Below, one piece after another: positions 62,928 to 64,000 of a stretch of 64,000 nt of DNA. The stretch covers positions 1 to 64,000 of the forward strand of contig JBGQBO010000015.1 of assembly GCA_041494885.1 (NCBI GenBank), in the 5' to 3' direction. Within the stretch, counting starts at the first letter, position 1; each line of letters opens with the position of its first letter. The position numbers and the translations under genes were made by a program. The notes beneath the pieces were generated by a model that saw only the letters and a list, made by a program, of their open reading frames with translations, did no database searches and was not told where the DNA came from. This DNA comes from JAIQFV01 sp041494885. Lineage in GTDB: Bacteria; Acidobacteriota; Terriglobia; JAIQFV01.

Positions 62928-64000
62928 CTATCGATCCGGCATGGCGTTGTGAATCTGGGCTGGATAAGTACGGGATATTCGATCGTGCCACGCCAGGGCG
63001 TCGACATCGAAAAGCACCCAGATAAACCCAAGCAGGAGCGACCCCGCGGAGACGAGATATCCCATGGCCCGGAGTGTGGTTTCTTTCATGGAGGGTGATT
63101 CCCCGGCAAAATTGACCAGGACGAGACCCCGCAGATGCATGCCCAAGGTCTTGCGCATCGTCGCAGAGAAAAGGAAGGCATACAACAGGGCGAAGATCAG
63201 AAAAATGAAGAGACACACCATTGCCGATCGCGGGGCCGGATTCAGACTCCATCCTTTCACATACATCAGGACAGCAAGAGGAAGAATGCTGATCAACTCA
63301 ACCGCCGCAATCACGAGAAGGTCAACACACCCAGCCAGAAATCTTTCCCGGACGGAGGCCACAGGAATGGAAAGCCCGGGGTGCTCGGTATCCGTCAATA
63401 CGCCGTGGGCCACCGTTGAGGCTTCGAATAACAGCGGTTGTTGGTAAAGTTCGGATCGTCGGTGGGATTGACGTTGTTTGATTCTTTGAACAGAATCGGG
63501 AAGTTCAAACCCCGGGATTCGGTGCGATCCGGTGGCTGCTGTTGGCGCGTCCGGAAGGAGAGGAGATTCAAATCTATCCTGTCCAGAAGGGGCATCCAAG
63601 GGAGGGAGCTTAAATGTGTCATCGAGGGCAGCCGCCAAGTCCTCGTTGAAGTTGTGTGGCGGAGGGGGGTCGGATCGTTTCTTGTCCCTGACGGGCACTC
63701 CCGCATCGTCCGGCCGTTCTTCTTTTTGTCCACCGCGACGGGCCCGATACTGGCGGAGCTTTTCCTCCAGCTCCTCGCGCCACAGGAGTGCGGGCGCGGG
63801 AACCGAGGTTTTTTTCGCGGCGTCCGGATCATCAAATAAAGGCAGGTCAGCTTCCCGATATCGAGAAGGGAATTCAATGAACTTGAGGTCCTTCGGTTTA
63901 AATGCGGGGTGACCCGTCTTCAGCGCAGCATGCGATTGAAATCCGCAGACCGCACATCCGGAGTGTTCGTCATACTCAAGAAAACCGCATTGGGGACATT
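62928..64000 (-). CDS. RDD-family membrane protein with zinc ribbon, partial
   Basis: The minus-strand frame is open without a stop from 62930 to the window edge, so the start lies outside. Read from the edge it begins with a zinc ribbon (CPQCGFLEYDEHSGCAVCGF). A long charged, disordered region follows (to about the codon at 63400). Then comes an RDD domain with four hydrophobic segments between about 63380 and 62990: RERFLAGCVDLLVIAAVEL, the segment with PLAVLMYVKGW, the segment with LIFALLYAFLFS, and LVSAGSLLLGFIWVLFD. RDD proteins are often transporters or envelope-stress factors; this zinc-ribbon/RDD pairing is common in related bacteria. A GTG at 63698 could be taken for a start but lies inside the protein. 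Confidence 0.85.
   Translation of the reverse strand, partial: CPQCGFLEYDEHSGCAVCGFQSHAALKTGHPAFKPKDLKFIEFPSRYREADLPLFDDPDAAKKTSVPAPALLWREELEEKLRQYRARRGGQKEERPDDAGVPVRDKKRSDPPPPHNFNEDLAAALDDTFKLPPLDAPSGQDRFESPLLPDAPTAATGSHRIPGFELPDSVQRIKQRQSHRRSELYQQPLLFEASTVAHGVLTDTEHPGLSIPVASVRERFLAGCVDLLVIAAVELISILPLAVLMYVKGWSLNPAPRSAMVCLFIFLIFALLYAFLFSATMRKTLGMHLRGLVLVNFAGESPSMKETTLRAMGYLVSAGSLLLGFIWVLFDVDALAWHDRISRTYPAQIHNAMPDR

Noticed and set aside
62928..63698. RDD protein beginning at GTG 63698
   Set aside because: The same frame continues to the window edge and encodes a zinc ribbon and a charged linker without a stop; 63698 has no ribosome binding site.

Overview
The window looks like a chromosomal segment of an Acidobacteriota bacterium. 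Four things suggest this: a 1061-residue Oar-like TonB-dependent receptor with an N-terminal carboxypeptidase-regulatory domain, a giant FG-GAP/VCBS repeat surface protein, many secreted hypotheticals, and Shine-Dalgarno sites of the GGAGG type. The taxonomic call is an inference; there is no rRNA or tRNA here to test it. No complete insertion sequence, integrase, phage gene or CRISPR array was seen.

Layout. 1-12 kb: sparse plus-strand secreted proteins (FG-GAP protein, small periplasmic proteins, a glycine-rich protein), an amidohydrolase, long non-coding gaps, dispersed structured repeats and gene relics. 12-15.5 kb: a hybrid histidine kinase (PAS-PAS-HK-REC-HK) followed by a single-domain response regulator. 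15.5-22.8 kb, minus strand: an orphan Hcp-like protein, a HEAT-repeat protein, an amidohydrolase, a MOSC protein flanked by two paralogous small proteins, a DUF4177-like protein, two alpha/beta hydrolases, a decayed haloacid dehalogenase and a PAS protein. 22.9-29.8 kb, minus strand: a tight operon of two class III CoA-transferases, a zinc-ribbon protein, an unrecognised four-cysteine protein, an acyl/aryl-CoA ligase and an aldehyde dehydrogenase. 30.3-33.5 kb: the TonB-dependent receptor.

34.9-52.6 kb, minus strand: a carboxylate-metabolism region. It holds a GNAT/CoA-ligase fusion, acuC and acuB (protein acetylation control), glcF-glcE-glcD (glycolate oxidase), a four-gene ABC importer, an oxalate/formate-type MFS carrier and an outer-membrane porin. 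53.6-59.3 kb, minus strand: a selenocysteine-containing formate dehydrogenase (fdhA with an in-frame TGA at 58714-58716, fdhB, fdhC) and fdhE. 59.8-60.9 kb, plus strand: two uncharacterised genes, one a P-loop protein resembling MobB-type adapters. 61-64 kb, minus strand: an RqcH/NFACT protein and an RDD membrane protein that runs off the right edge.

How the genes may work together (inference): the CoA-transferases (Frc/CaiB superfamily), OFA carrier, glycolate oxidase, acetyl-CoA-control genes and respiratory formate dehydrogenase fit a lifestyle that uses small organic acids and feeds electrons to the quinone pool. The parts most worth following up are the CoA-transferase/zinc-ribbon operon, the acu-like module whose acetyltransferase is fused to a CoA-ligase scaffold with a trimmed ATP-grasp domain, and two families of repeated, hairpin-forming non-coding sequence.
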